64,000 nt of DNA. Source: Lunatibacter salilacus (lineage in GTDB: Bacteria > Bacteroidota > Bacteroidia > Cytophagales > Cyclobacteriaceae). The DNA is taken from contig NZ_VOLC01000013.1 of the NCBI RefSeq assembly GCF_009797935.1, positions 62,001 to 126,000 on the forward strand, given 5' to 3'. This document shows, piece by piece, positions 45,872 through 52,962 of this stretch. Position 1 is the first letter of the stretch. Every line of letters starts with the position of its first letter. Under the pieces are notes generated by a model that ran no database searches, had not been told where the DNA came from, and saw nothing but the letters and a program-made list of their open reading frames with translations. Both the position numbers and the translations under genes were made by a program.

Positions 45872-45916
45872 TGAAATGCTTGTAATCTACCTATGCAATA
45901 TGGAGTAAGCATTTCA
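45872..45916. repeat. Inverted repeat TGAAATGCTT / AAGCATTTCA
   Basis: A perfect 10-bp inverted repeat, arms 45872-45881 and 45907-45916, with a 25-base spacer, in the gene-poor gap of the island. It could be a hairpin RNA, a terminator-like fold without a T tract, or an end of a small inserted element. Confidence 0.5.
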
Positions 45917-46166
45917 ATGCTATAATCAAGATTGAATTGATTTAGCACTTATCTTTATCGAATTATTAGAAAAAAGAATCCTATATCAACTTTGCATAAA
46001 GCATTAATCTATCACCGAGTGTAATATTTTTCATTCATTTAGTAAATTTAATTTAATAAAACTATAAAAATTACTATATTTTACATAAGACTATCAAATT
46101 ATTACAGATTTTAGTAATTAGAAATGAAACATCTTTGATGTGTAATTTAATAATCATGAATAAAAT

Positions 46167-46760
46167 TTAGAAGGGAAGTTCATCTATGATTGCTCCCGTT
46201 AAATCTACTTGTCGAAAGTCAACCCTGAACATGTGTGCTCCTTTTAGGTTAGCTCTATTAAAATTTGCATTGCGAAGCGAAGCACCTGTGAGATCAGCTC
46301 TGGCAAGATTTGTACCCTCAAGATTTGCGCCGTCAAAAATGGAATAAGAAAGATCCACCCCCGTAAGATCCGCTCCGCTTAAATTTGCACCTTTAAAATT
46401 CACCCAAGAAAGATCTGCGTTTTTCATAACTTGATCAGCAAGATCAGTTTCTTCTAAGTTCGCACCCTCAAAATTAGCACCCTCAAAGTTTACGTCTTTT
46501 AGAACTGCTCTTCGGAGATCAGCTCGTTTAAAATTGGCCTTAGAAAAATCTGCGCTCTCAAAATTTGCTTCAGCAAGATTTGCACCTTCCAAGTCTGATC
46601 TAAAAAAATTAGCTCCTTTAAAGCTGGCTTTTCTAAAATCCACTCTTGTTAAATTTAATAAACTCAAATCCATTCCTTCCAAGTTCATGTCTTGAAAACT
46701 GATTTTGCCTCTCCCAAAATCTATTAGCTTTATTAGCTTATTTCTTGACAAATCTGCCAT
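46167..46760 (-). CDS. Pentapeptide-repeat protein
   Basis: A 197-residue protein made almost entirely of about 30 pentapeptide repeats of the A(D/N)LxX / A(N)FxX type (ANLAEANFES, ADLTGVDLSY and so on), folding as a right-handed quadrilateral beta-helix. Such proteins range from DNA mimics that protect gyrase to parts of defence systems. No other domain is seen. It is the third gene of a unit Abi_2-putAbiC-pentapeptide, 66 bases after the putAbiC stop. Confidence 0.92.
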   Translation of the reverse strand: MADLSRNKLIKLIDFGRGKISFQDMNLEGMDLSLLNLTRVDFRKASFKGANFFRSDLEGANLAEANFESADFSKANFKRADLRRAVLKDVNFEGANFEGANLEETDLADQVMKNADLSWVNFKGANLSGADLTGVDLSYSIFDGANLEGTNLARADLTGASLRNANFNRANLKGAHMFRVDFRQVDLTGAIIDELPF

Positions 46761-46826
46761 AACTCATTCGTTGAATTACATATTTTATGAATGCCATTAC
46801 CTTTGCATATATTATCTGTTCTCTCA

Positions 46827-47684
46827 TTATTTTTTTGAATAAAGGATATAGTAATTATCTTGATGAAGAAGGAAATTTCTATCAATATCCTTCAAAAACT
46901 GCCGCTCAGTAAGAAAGATCTCTAAATCTTCCATTTCAACTAGAATACTGTAGAAAAGAAACAATCTTTCATTCCCGCTCAATGATCCTTCTAACACCGA
47001 TAAATAATCGTCCATTTTATTTAGTTTTAGAAAAGAAACTATAGCTCTGAAAATTTTCAAATAGCCATCAATTCCAAATATTTTTTCACAATTATCAAAA
47101 ATAAACTTCAAATCGTTTCTAGTAAGAAATTCTGGATCATAATTTGACTCCACGCCATCTAGTGCTTTTTTGGTAAAAAGAGCCTTGCCATCTTTTGGAA
47201 AATCTTTTGAAACAAATTTTTTCCTTAAATAAACATTCATATAGTAATAAAAGGAATTATCTCCAAACTCTTTTTCAACCCCATCGGAATTTGGTTCAAG
47301 GCGTGTGATAAACAAACTGGTTTTAACTACTGTAAGCCTATTTAAAAGTTCAAAAAAATATTGGTTATTAATTGTCCGATTATTAAACTCACTCTGACTT
47401 CTAATTTCTTGTTGTTGGATTATAATTTGTTGTTGTTGTCCTAGAAAAGCAGCGTATAAAAATAAAACCCCCGCAATAGCTCCTAAAACTTGGGCAAAAG
47501 ATGTAACATAATCTGAGGCTGGATCTGGAAAAATATTATTAGTGATAATCCATGGGTACATCCATGCAAAATAGAAGATCGTTAAAGAAAGTAATGCGAA
47601 AATAACCGCACAAACCAAGCATACTCGGAGGTAGCAAATGTTTGATGAGTATCTGCGACCTAAATCTATGTCTAATTCTCTCAT
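46827..47684 (-). CDS. Putative phage abortive infection protein (putAbiC-like)
   Basis: A 285-residue membrane protein with two N-terminal membrane helices (about 17-41 and 59-81), a glutamine-rich linker (QQQQIIIQQQEIR at 83-95) and a cytosolic helical domain. This layout, including the FFELLNRL stretch after the linker, matches the putative phage abortive infection family (PF16872 type). Its mode of action is unknown; a membrane-bound effector or sensor is plausible. It follows the Abi_2 gene by 11 bases and so is expressed with it. Confidence 0.72.
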   Translation of the reverse strand: MRELDIDLGRRYSSNICYLRVCLVCAVIFALLSLTIFYFAWMYPWIITNNIFPDPASDYVTSFAQVLGAIAGVLFLYAAFLGQQQQIIIQQQEIRSQSEFNNRTINNQYFFELLNRLTVVKTSLFITRLEPNSDGVEKEFGDNSFYYYMNVYLRKKFVSKDFPKDGKALFTKKALDGVESNYDPEFLTRNDLKFIFDNCEKIFGIDGYLKIFRAIVSFLKLNKMDDYLSVLEGSLSGNERLFLFYSILVEMEDLEIFLTERQFLKDIDRNFLLHQDNYYILYSKK

Positions 47685-47695
47685 ATGCCCTTTTA

Positions 47696-48616
47696 TTAGA
47701 AAGCATCTTTATCTCCCACCCACAAACTTTCAAGTTCCCAATCTCTTTTCATACCCAGAGCATTGGGATCCACATTTGGGTATTTTTTAAATAAGTGAAT
47801 TAATTTCTCCGTAAAATGATTACCAGGCACCACAACATTCAACAAATATTTCATCAAACATAGGTGTACGTACAGCTTGGGAAAATCATGGTGCTTTGGA
47901 ACATCTTCAACCCACCCATTAGGAGGGTTGGCAAGCAACTTAGGTGCTCCTGGTAGGTTTCTGTTCCATAACCTGGAATGATGGGCACAATAGTTTCTAA
48001 TTTGTGCTATGGATTGTAACCAGCTAGGCAGATAAATATGGTTTACAGCACCATATTCCTCAGCAATTTTGTCTTTAGATTTAATCGTATTTTTGAGATT
48101 CCCGTATAATTTAGACAATGAACCAAAACTTGTCTGTTCCAGCGTCTTCCAGGCTGGCGGAAAACGTTTATCATCGGAATGCTTTTTAAAATGATTTTTA
48201 AGGGTTGGGTCTTTTGACCTGCTAATCTCTTCCTCCAATGCGGCAAGTGTTTTTACTAAAGCCCTACTATCGGTGAAAATATCAAAATTCTGGAACCACC
48301 AAGGATCATATTCATGGCTAAGATGATAAATCAGTTTCGTTCTTAAACTAATCTCCAATTTTTCGATAACATCAAATAAAAGTGACCTTAGCTCCCTATC
48401 AAAGCAATACAATGCAATTACGTCTGAAAATGTACTGTTTGGTTTGAAAATATGATTTACCTTATCTTCCTGCATAGAATGCCAATATTCCCCCAGTCTA
48501 TAATAGCTTATGTGAGATAAGTAGTGAACAGCTTCGGCCTCTGATTCAATAGCCAATCCTCTGGCCTTTAAAATACTAATTTGTTCATTAATAGAAGTAG
48601 GTTTTTTGTCAAACAT
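47696..48616 (-). CDS. Abi_2 family (AbiD/AbiF) HEPN protein
   Basis: A 306-residue protein of the Abi_2 family, abortive infection factors of the AbiD/AbiF type. The N-terminus INEQISILKARGL and YYRLGEYW are typical. Two HEPN-like catalytic motifs are visible: R92-TKLIY-H98 (Rx5H) and R207-NYCA-H212 (Rx4H), the pattern of metal-independent RNases. The open frame begins with a TTG at 48622, but the ATG at 48616 fits the family. Relatives of AbiF have been proposed as ancestors of Cas13 and as toxins controlled by an RNA. The leader upstream is strongly structured. Head of a three-gene unit. Confidence 0.9.
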   Translation of the reverse strand: MFDKKPTSINEQISILKARGLAIESEAEAVHYLSHISYYRLGEYWHSMQEDKVNHIFKPNSTFSDVIALYCFDRELRSLLFDVIEKLEISLRTKLIYHLSHEYDPWWFQNFDIFTDSRALVKTLAALEEEISRSKDPTLKNHFKKHSDDKRFPPAWKTLEQTSFGSLSKLYGNLKNTIKSKDKIAEEYGAVNHIYLPSWLQSIAQIRNYCAHHSRLWNRNLPGAPKLLANPPNGWVEDVPKHHDFPKLYVHLCLMKYLLNVVVPGNHFTEKLIHLFKKYPNVDPNALGMKRDWELESLWVGDKDAF

Positions 48617-48698
48617 GCCCAAAAATTAAAACAAAACCCTTATAAAAGCAAAAGACACACCCTGGGACGCTGTTCTACGGGTAGCGTGGTGTGTACTG
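48617..48698 (-). ncRNA. Structured leader / candidate RNA partner of the Abi_2 protein
   Basis: On the minus strand the transcript from about 48698 begins with ACACACC (48694-48688) directly stacked on ACGCT (48687-48683), an 11-base loop (48682-48672), AGCGT (48671-48667), a bulge CCCAG (48666-48662) and GGTGTGT (48661-48655). Twelve pairs form with one asymmetric bulge. Loop bases ACCC (48682-48679) can pair with GGGT at 48639-48636, a possible pseudoknot. A pyrimidine-rich stretch follows the stem. No ORF is present. It could be an RNA antitoxin, guide-like RNA or attenuator. Confidence 0.6.
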
Positions 48699-48704
48699 TT
48701 ATTG

Positions 48705-48736
48705 CAAAAGTATAGAAAATTATTTTAATATCCAAT
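48705..48736 (-). promoter_or_regulatory. Promoter of the Abi_2 leader
   Basis: Minus strand ATTG (48736-48733), a spacer of exactly 20 bases, then TACTTTTG (48712-48705): a near-ideal Bacteroidota promoter. The predicted start at about 48698 coincides with the beginning of the structured leader. Confidence 0.7.
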
Positions 48737-48787
48737 ACTTACCTTGCTATTTGAAAAAATCATAACTTAATTAAAATTAAAAGTCAA

Positions 48788-49003
48788 TTGCAAAAATTCC
48801 GGGTCTTTCCGCTAAGACCCATTCAAAAGTGTAAATTTGAAGTGACCCATTTCAAATTGTCGAAAACGTTCCAAACGAATGGGGGGGTTAATAAGGATGA
48901 ACTGTATAATTCGTTGGTTAAAAATTTATTTTCAAATGCATGGATCGACACAGTTAAAAAAACGTTCTTACAACATGCGAGTCGAATGACCCAAAAGCTA
49001 TGA
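48788..49003 (+). pseudogene. Possible 71-codon ORF or gene end upstream of DUF3037-like gene
   Basis: A TTG-started frame whose stop shares ATGA with the next gene's start (49000). The first half covers the hairpin and looks non-coding; the last 38 residues (from GGVNKDELYNSLVKNLFSNA on) look protein-like. This may be the surviving end of a lost upstream gene that was translationally coupled to the DUF3037-like gene. DUF3037 genes often sit beside HipA-like kinases, so a HipA-like remnant is one guess. Weak call. Confidence 0.25.
48801..48820. repeat. 7-bp hairpin GGGTCTT / AAGACCC
   Basis: Perfect 7-bp inverted repeat (48801-48807, 48814-48820) with loop TCCGCT, between the divergent Abi_2 and DUF3037-like units. 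The 80 bases after it read partly as short repeats (AAATTTGAAGTGACCCATTT), which could be an insertion-sequence end, but no transposase is present. Confidence 0.45.
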
Positions 49004-49851
49004 ATACATTTTACTCCAATATCTTTACATCCATTTCTCCTTTTAGCCATGAAAGGATAAATTTGGGCTTGCTTCTATTTCAGGAGTCTGGAAAATCTAT
49101 TGTGAAATTTTCCTCAGAAAAACTATCCTTTATCAAACAGTTGCTTCCTGAGGATTCATTCAAACTTTTAAAAATCCAACTAAAGACTTTCGAAAACCTG
49201 ACGGGTTCAAAAAATGAATTTGAGTTAAATTACAACCAGTTTAGCTCAAGTTATATCCAATATATCTCAGACTATACGAACAATTTAATTTCACTTACTC
49301 CGCCTAAACAAATTGATGTTGAAGTAAATGAGGTAGTGTTTAAAAAATTATATGAGCAATTCGTTTTTAAGTCTGAAATTTCCGGTTTGAAATTGAAAAT
49401 AAGACCCTCTATCCTAGCCGAAGCAAAGAATAGTTTTATTCCAAAAGTGAAGGAAAGAGTTAACGTAGACTATCAGCTGAAAGCATCTGAGTTTGACTTT
49501 ATGGTTTTCAACCTACAAGTCGATTTGATCGGTAAAAACGATGTTCCAGTTTTGACCCAATTTGTTGATTTTCAGGGCGCATTTGAATCTATCAAGCGTA
49601 GGATCAACGATTATGTGAGTATCATCAAACCGTTTGAAATTAACGAAGAAGGAAAAGTTGGGAAATATTTCATTATTGGCCAAGAACCAAATAAAGAATT
49701 GGGTAAGCAACATTCCATCTGGAAAAACTTAATGGTCTCCCCCCTAATATCCAAATCAATCGTTCAGGTAGTTCATCCAAATGAGTTAGATGAGGTACAG
49801 GAATATTTTGAAAAACACGATGTTAAGCCTTTTGAACCAATTAAAAACTAA
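49000..49851 (+). CDS. DUF3037-like protein
   Basis: A 283-residue soluble protein. The N-terminus YSNIFTSISPFSHERINLGL followed by LLLF resembles DUF3037 proteins (two-strand start, then E-R/K-I-N/S-I/L-G-L/V-L-L). The rest is mixed alpha/beta without a motif I know. Function of the family is unknown, though it often neighbours HipA-like kinases. The base composition is AT-rich. Its stop is immediately followed by the toxin-like frame, which reads in the -1 frame relative to it. Confidence 0.5.
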   Translation: MNTFYSNIFTSISPFSHERINLGLLLFQESGKSIVKFSSEKLSFIKQLLPEDSFKLLKIQLKTFENLTGSKNEFELNYNQFSSSYIQYISDYTNNLISLTPPKQIDVEVNEVVFKKLYEQFVFKSEISGLKLKIRPSILAEAKNSFIPKVKERVNVDYQLKASEFDFMVFNLQVDLIGKNDVPVLTQFVDFQGAFESIKRRINDYVSIIKPFEINEEGKVGKYFIIGQEPNKELGKQHSIWKNLMVSPLISKSIVQVVHPNELDEVQEYFEKHDVKPFEPIKN

Positions 49852-49862
49852 CTCGTTACAAC

Positions 49863-50189
49863 ATTGAAATCATCGCTAAATGGATTAGAAAAATCGCTTC
49901 TGAAGGGGCTTTAGAACGGTTTTTCAGGCAAGAAAATTATGGGGAGGCAATCCCCATCGAAACTTCTGAGCTTGGATTGTATTGTTACCGAGTAAATGAT
50001 GATATATTGATCTTAGGAAATGGAGGCCGAAAAACTTCACAAGCGGTTCAATTCAGTCCTGATGCGTTTCCTCACTTTCAAATAATCAATGCCTTAGCCT
50101 TTGTCCTGAAGTTAAATGTTTCACTAGGAAAAGTTGTAGTTTCTGGAAATCAATTAAAAGGTGACTTAACCTTTTTCACAAACCCTTAA
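49863..50189 (+). CDS. HigB/RelE-like toxin without an ordinary start codon
   Basis: The frame is open from 49845 to the stop at 50189 and encodes YNIEIIAKWIRKIASEG and later LGLYCYRVNDDILILGNGGR KTSQA, ending LTFFTNP. The pattern (short N-terminal strand and helices, then L-x-x-Y-x-x-R-V, I-L-x-L-x-x-G-G-x-K-T-x-Q) is like RelE/HigB-fold toxins. No ATG, GTG or TTG occurs before the TTG at 49977, which would remove the first third; ATT at 49863 is the first plausible start. Alternatives are a decayed start or fusion with the upstream gene. An HTH gene follows at four bases, so this is probably a toxin-antitoxin pair. Confidence 0.5.
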   Translation: MEIIAKWIRKIASEGALERFFRQENYGEAIPIETSELGLYCYRVNDDILILGNGGRKTSQAVQFSPDAFPHFQIINALAFVLKLNVSLGKVVVSGNQLKGDLTFFTNP

Positions 50190-50193
50190 AAAA

Positions 50194-50487
50194 ATGAGCG
50201 AACTATTTAATTCAATTCAGGTGAGTGGTGAAGTAGATAGATTTGTGGACCATTCCTTCGATGTGGTCAACAAAATTCATTCAATACTGGAAAAACAGGG
50301 AAAAACCCAACAGGATTTGGCAGCATTATTGGGTAAAAGCGAGTCCGAAGTCAGCAAATGGATGCGTGGTACCCATAATTTCACATTGAAAAGTATCGCC
50401 AAAATTGAAGCTGTATTGGATGAAAAAATTCTCGAATTTGTCAAAGATGATGAAATAATCTTAAAAAAGGAATCTCTGCGAGTTTGA
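50194..50487 (+). CDS. XRE/Cro-type HTH antitoxin (HigA-like)
   Basis: A 97-residue DNA-binding protein with an XRE helix-turn-helix over about residues 24-80 (GKTQQDLAALLGKSESEVSK then WMRGTHNFTLKSIAKIEAVL). It would repress its own operon and neutralise the toxin encoded four bases upstream; toxin-first order is the HigBA arrangement. ATG start at 50194. It converges on the HTH remnant with five bases between. Confidence 0.85.
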   Translation: MSELFNSIQVSGEVDRFVDHSFDVVNKIHSILEKQGKTQQDLAALLGKSESEVSKWMRGTHNFTLKSIAKIEAVLDEKILEFVKDDEIILKKESLRV

Positions 50488-50492
50488 GTAGA

Positions 50493-50762
50493 CTAATCTT
50501 TATCCTTCCCCTCGTCATACACACGCAGACCGGGCTCACCCGCCATCGCCAAATCACTTTTTTCGACAACTTCCTCATCAGCCTGCAACACGGTAACCAG
50601 TTCTATACCAAGCACTTTTTCCAGCTTACACAGAGTTTCCAGCTTGAAATTTTCTTCGCCTTTTAAATATTTACACACCTGCTCAACTCCCATGGCCTCC
50701 GGAAGCTTGGCCTTGTTCCAGCCTAGTTCATCAAAAAACCATGCAATCTGAAACCGAAACTT
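50493..50762 (-). pseudogene. Truncated second XRE-type HTH gene
   Basis: Minus-strand frame open from 50762 to the stop at 50493: WFFDELGWNKAKLPEAMGVE continuing through KYLKGEENFKLETLCKLEKV. This is the second half of an XRE helix-turn-helix plus a C-terminal tail, like HigA-type antitoxins. The N-terminal helices are missing because a TGA lies at 50765-50763 and the adjacent ATPase gene's promoter starts there. Only an internal ATG (50693) is available. A decayed antitoxin gene is the simplest reading. Confidence 0.65.
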
Positions 50763-50808
50763 TCAAATTACATACTTTTTTACTAAATTTCATGCAAATT
50801 GAAAGTTT
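50757..50808 (+). promoter_or_regulatory. Inverted repeat AAACTTTCAA ... TTGAAAGTTT before the ATPase gene
   Basis: Perfect 10-bp arms at 50757-50766 and 50799-50808, centres 42 bp (four turns) apart. Between them is TACTTTTT (50773-50780), close to a -7 box. The right arm touches the ATG at 50810. It may be a two-site operator for an HTH regulator. Confidence 0.5.
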
Positions 50809-50809
50809 G

Positions 50810-52009
50810 ATGCAGAATTGGGTAAAAAGAACACTTGAAAGCAAATTGATCCATGCCTTAAAGAGTATGCCCGTGGTCGTTATTATAGGACCCAGACAGG
50901 CTGGAAAAACAACCTTGGCATTGGAGCTCGCAAAATCCACCGTGGAAAAGTCAGTACATTATCTGGATATGGAATTGGATTCAGACTTGGCAAAGCTGGA
51001 TGATGCGGAAAGCTACTTGAGAAGATTTGACAACCAACTTATGGTGATCGACGAAATCCAACGCCGACCCGAATTGTTTAAAATCATTCGAGGGTTGGTA
51101 GATATAAGAAGAAGGGCTGGTGAACGTTTTGGTCATTTTCTGCTTTTGGGGTCTGCTCCCAGGGATTTGTTGCAACAAACCTCTGAGACCCTGGCTGGAA
51201 GGATCAGGTATTTGGAACTCACTCCATTTTCAGTGATAGAACTGCATCAAAATGACCCCTTGGGATTCAATTATGAGAAACTGTGGTTTAGAGGGGGATT
51301 TCCTGATAGTTATTTAGCCGAATCCGACAAGGAAAGTTGGAATTGGAGACATGACTTTATTGCCACCTATGTGGAAAGAGACATCCCCCTATTTGGTCCA
51401 CAAGTTTCCGCAACGCGGATGAAGCGGTTTTGGAGTATGTTGGCGCATTACCACGGTCAGCAGGCGGTACTTAGCGAAATAGGCAAAAGCCTTGAAGTAA
51501 GCCACACTACCATCCGTACCTATTTGGATATTCTACAGGACTTTTACATGGTAAGACAGGTGCAGCCTTGGTCCGGAAACACAAAAAAGAGGCTTGTCAA
51601 GTCTCCGAAAATCTATATACGCGATTCGGGTTTGCTTCACAACTTGTTACATATTTCCAGTTTCGATTATCTGATGGGCCATCCCTCTGTAGGGGCAAGT
51701 TGGGAAGGCTTTGTGGTCGAAAACATTCTCAACCAACTTTCTCCCCAATGGGTTACCAGCTATTACCGCTCCAGCAACCAAAGTGAAATCGACTTGATTT
51801 TGGAAGGGCCAAACGGGGAAGTTTGGGCTGTAGAAATTAAAAAGTCGATCTCTCCTACAGTAGGGGCTGGATTTCACCGAGCCAGTGAGGATATCAATGC
51901 GACACGAAAATTCCTCATATATTCCGGCTCTGACCAATTCCCTATGAAAGGGGATATTGAGGCAATAGGCCTTGTGGATTTTATGAAGTTAATTTCAAAA
52001 TACGACTAA
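50810..52009 (+). CDS. ATP-binding protein with AAA_14 and DUF4143 domains
   Basis: A 399-residue ATPase of the mobile AAA_14/DUF4143 family common in bacterial accessory regions. Walker A is GPRQAGKTT at 27-35, Walker B QLMVIDEIQ near 80, a winged-helix region follows (LEVSHTTIRTYLDILQ), and the C-terminal DUF4143 has SEIDLIL ... VWAVEIKKS, a PD-(D/E)xK-like pattern. The frame is open from 50741, but starting at 50810 places the ATG after the inverted repeat and the usual W-x-K-R-x-L-E start. Role unknown; defence or regulation have been suggested for the family. Confidence 0.88.
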   Translation: MQNWVKRTLESKLIHALKSMPVVVIIGPRQAGKTTLALELAKSTVEKSVHYLDMELDSDLAKLDDAESYLRRFDNQLMVIDEIQRRPELFKIIRGLVDIRRRAGERFGHFLLLGSAPRDLLQQTSETLAGRIRYLELTPFSVIELHQNDPLGFNYEKLWFRGGFPDSYLAESDKESWNWRHDFIATYVERDIPLFGPQVSATRMKRFWSMLAHYHGQQAVLSEIGKSLEVSHTTIRTYLDILQDFYMVRQVQPWSGNTKKRLVKSPKIYIRDSGLLHNLLHISSFDYLMGHPSVGASWEGFVVENILNQLSPQWVTSYYRSSNQSEIDLILEGPNGEVWAVEIKKSISPTVGAGFHRASEDINATRKFLIYSGSDQFPMKGDIEAIGLVDFMKLISKYD

Positions 52010-52063
52010 ACTGAAACAGTATGCGAACCGAATATATACCACCCTCAACATTATAAAAACCAT

Positions 52064-52095
52064 AAAAAAAGCCTTCAGAAGCGAAGGCTTTTTTT
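52064..52095. terminator. Bidirectional terminator after the ATPase gene
   Basis: A 13-bp stem AAAAAAAGCCTTC (52064-52076) with GAAGGCTTTTTTT (52083-52095), loop AGAAGC. T tracts on both strands make it able to stop transcription from both sides; it separates the island from the TlpA gene. Confidence 0.9.
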
Positions 52096-52140
52096 ATTGA
52101 ATCCCTGAAATCCGGAGTACGTTGCTGGAATGAATGAAGA

Positions 52141-52231
52141 AAAACCTTCCAGATTTCACCCAATTAATTTTAACGAATAGCTGGTTATCAATAAAACCTG
52201 GAAGGTTTTCGGATTTACGGAAGGTTTTTTT
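52141..52231. repeat. Cluster of AAACCTTCC/GGAAGGTTT hairpin arms
   Basis: AAAACCTTCCAG (52141-52152) can pair with CTGGAAGGTTTT (52198-52209) or with GGAAGGTTTTTTT (52219-52231). The middle segment can also fold on itself as AAAACCT-GGA-AGGTTTT (52193-52209). The folds are mutually exclusive, and one ends in seven Ts. This region lies between convergent genes, in the last part of the 302-base gap 52010-52311, in which no gene is seen. Confidence 0.55.
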
Positions 52232-52311
52232 ATTCAATTTACCAGTGGGCGATATATTTAATTCAGATATCTTTACCGAAAGCTAATTTACCAACACCAT
52301 TTTAAACTATA

Positions 52312-52884
52312 TCACAACCCAATCAAAAACTCCCTAAACTCGGGCGTGTCAAAATTGCTCATTCCCTCCTGATAGAAAACAATTTCACCCTCTGGGCTTA
52401 CCACGAGTGTGGTAGGTATGGCCTGACTTTGTAGGGAGGGGTTCAGTCCGTAGGCAGCATGCACTACGGGAAACTCAAACCCCTTATCCCTGATATATTT
52501 CTTGCTCTTCTCGAAATCATCGTCGAGGGCAATCATTAAAAACTCCACTTCGGCAGTTTTACCTACCTTTTTATAGAGTTCTGAGATATGTGGCATCTCC
52601 GCCCTACACGGCGGACACCAGGTTGCCCAAAGATTTATAAACACCGTTTTGCCTTCATATTGAGTAAGGCCGACCCGGTTTCCTTCCATATCCAAAAACT
52701 GCCCGGTGAAATCAAATGACTGTTTTTCTTTATTCTCAAGGGTAATAGTTGGCTTCATCAGACCAGTGGATAGCAGCAGGGACTGTACGCCACCCATAAG
52801 GGGGGTAATTAAGCCTGTAAAATACAGGACTCCAAAAGCCCCCAGCATAATAGCCCAACTTCTTATTTCTTTTTTCCAATTCAT
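52312..52884 (-). CDS. TlpA-family thiol-disulfide oxidoreductase
   Basis: A 190-residue membrane-anchored periplasmic thioredoxin. One membrane segment (about 10-30) is followed by an AhpC/TSA-Redoxin-type domain with the active site WCPPC (Cys 90, Cys 93) in the typical TlpA context VFINLWATWCPPCRAEMP, and a cis-proline region AIPTTLVVSP. It would keep periplasmic cysteines reduced, for example in cytochrome c maturation. Monocistronic. Confidence 0.93.
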   Translation of the reverse strand: MNWKKEIRSWAIMLGAFGVLYFTGLITPLMGGVQSLLLSTGLMKPTITLENKEKQSFDFTGQFLDMEGNRVGLTQYEGKTVFINLWATWCPPCRAEMPHISELYKKVGKTAEVEFLMIALDDDFEKSKKYIRDKGFEFPVVHAAYGLNPSLQSQAIPTTLVVSPEGEIVFYQEGMSNFDTPEFREFLIGL

Positions 52885-52962
52885 TGCTTATCACTTCATA
52901 GTTCAAATGCAAGAATAAGGTAAATTTCCGGGTTATACCGTGACAAAGATTACATTATACTT

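Larger units (their letters stand above)
45602..46166. other. AT-rich 565-base gap in the island
   Basis: No full-length gene. It contains a possible 45-codon gene remnant on the minus strand (45685-45822) and a 10-bp inverted repeat (45872-45916). The right half, 45930-46160, is very AT-rich and shows nothing I can name; it probably holds the downstream region of the pentapeptide gene. Confidence 0.6.

Noticed and set aside
49840-49855. Programmed -1 frameshift joining the DUF3037-like gene to the toxin frame
   Set aside because: The site reads T-AAA-AAC, not a standard slippery heptamer (A-AAA-AAC), and no downstream stimulatory structure is evident. The two proteins also look like separate families.
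50484-50666. 60-residue + strand frame after the antitoxin
   Set aside because: It is the opposite strand of the recognisable HTH remnant at 50493-50762, which explains its open frame.
44000-52100. Integrative element with its own integrase or transposase
   Set aside because: No tyrosine or serine recombinase or DDE transposase is encoded here, so the island may be an element remnant, but the intact element cannot be claimed.
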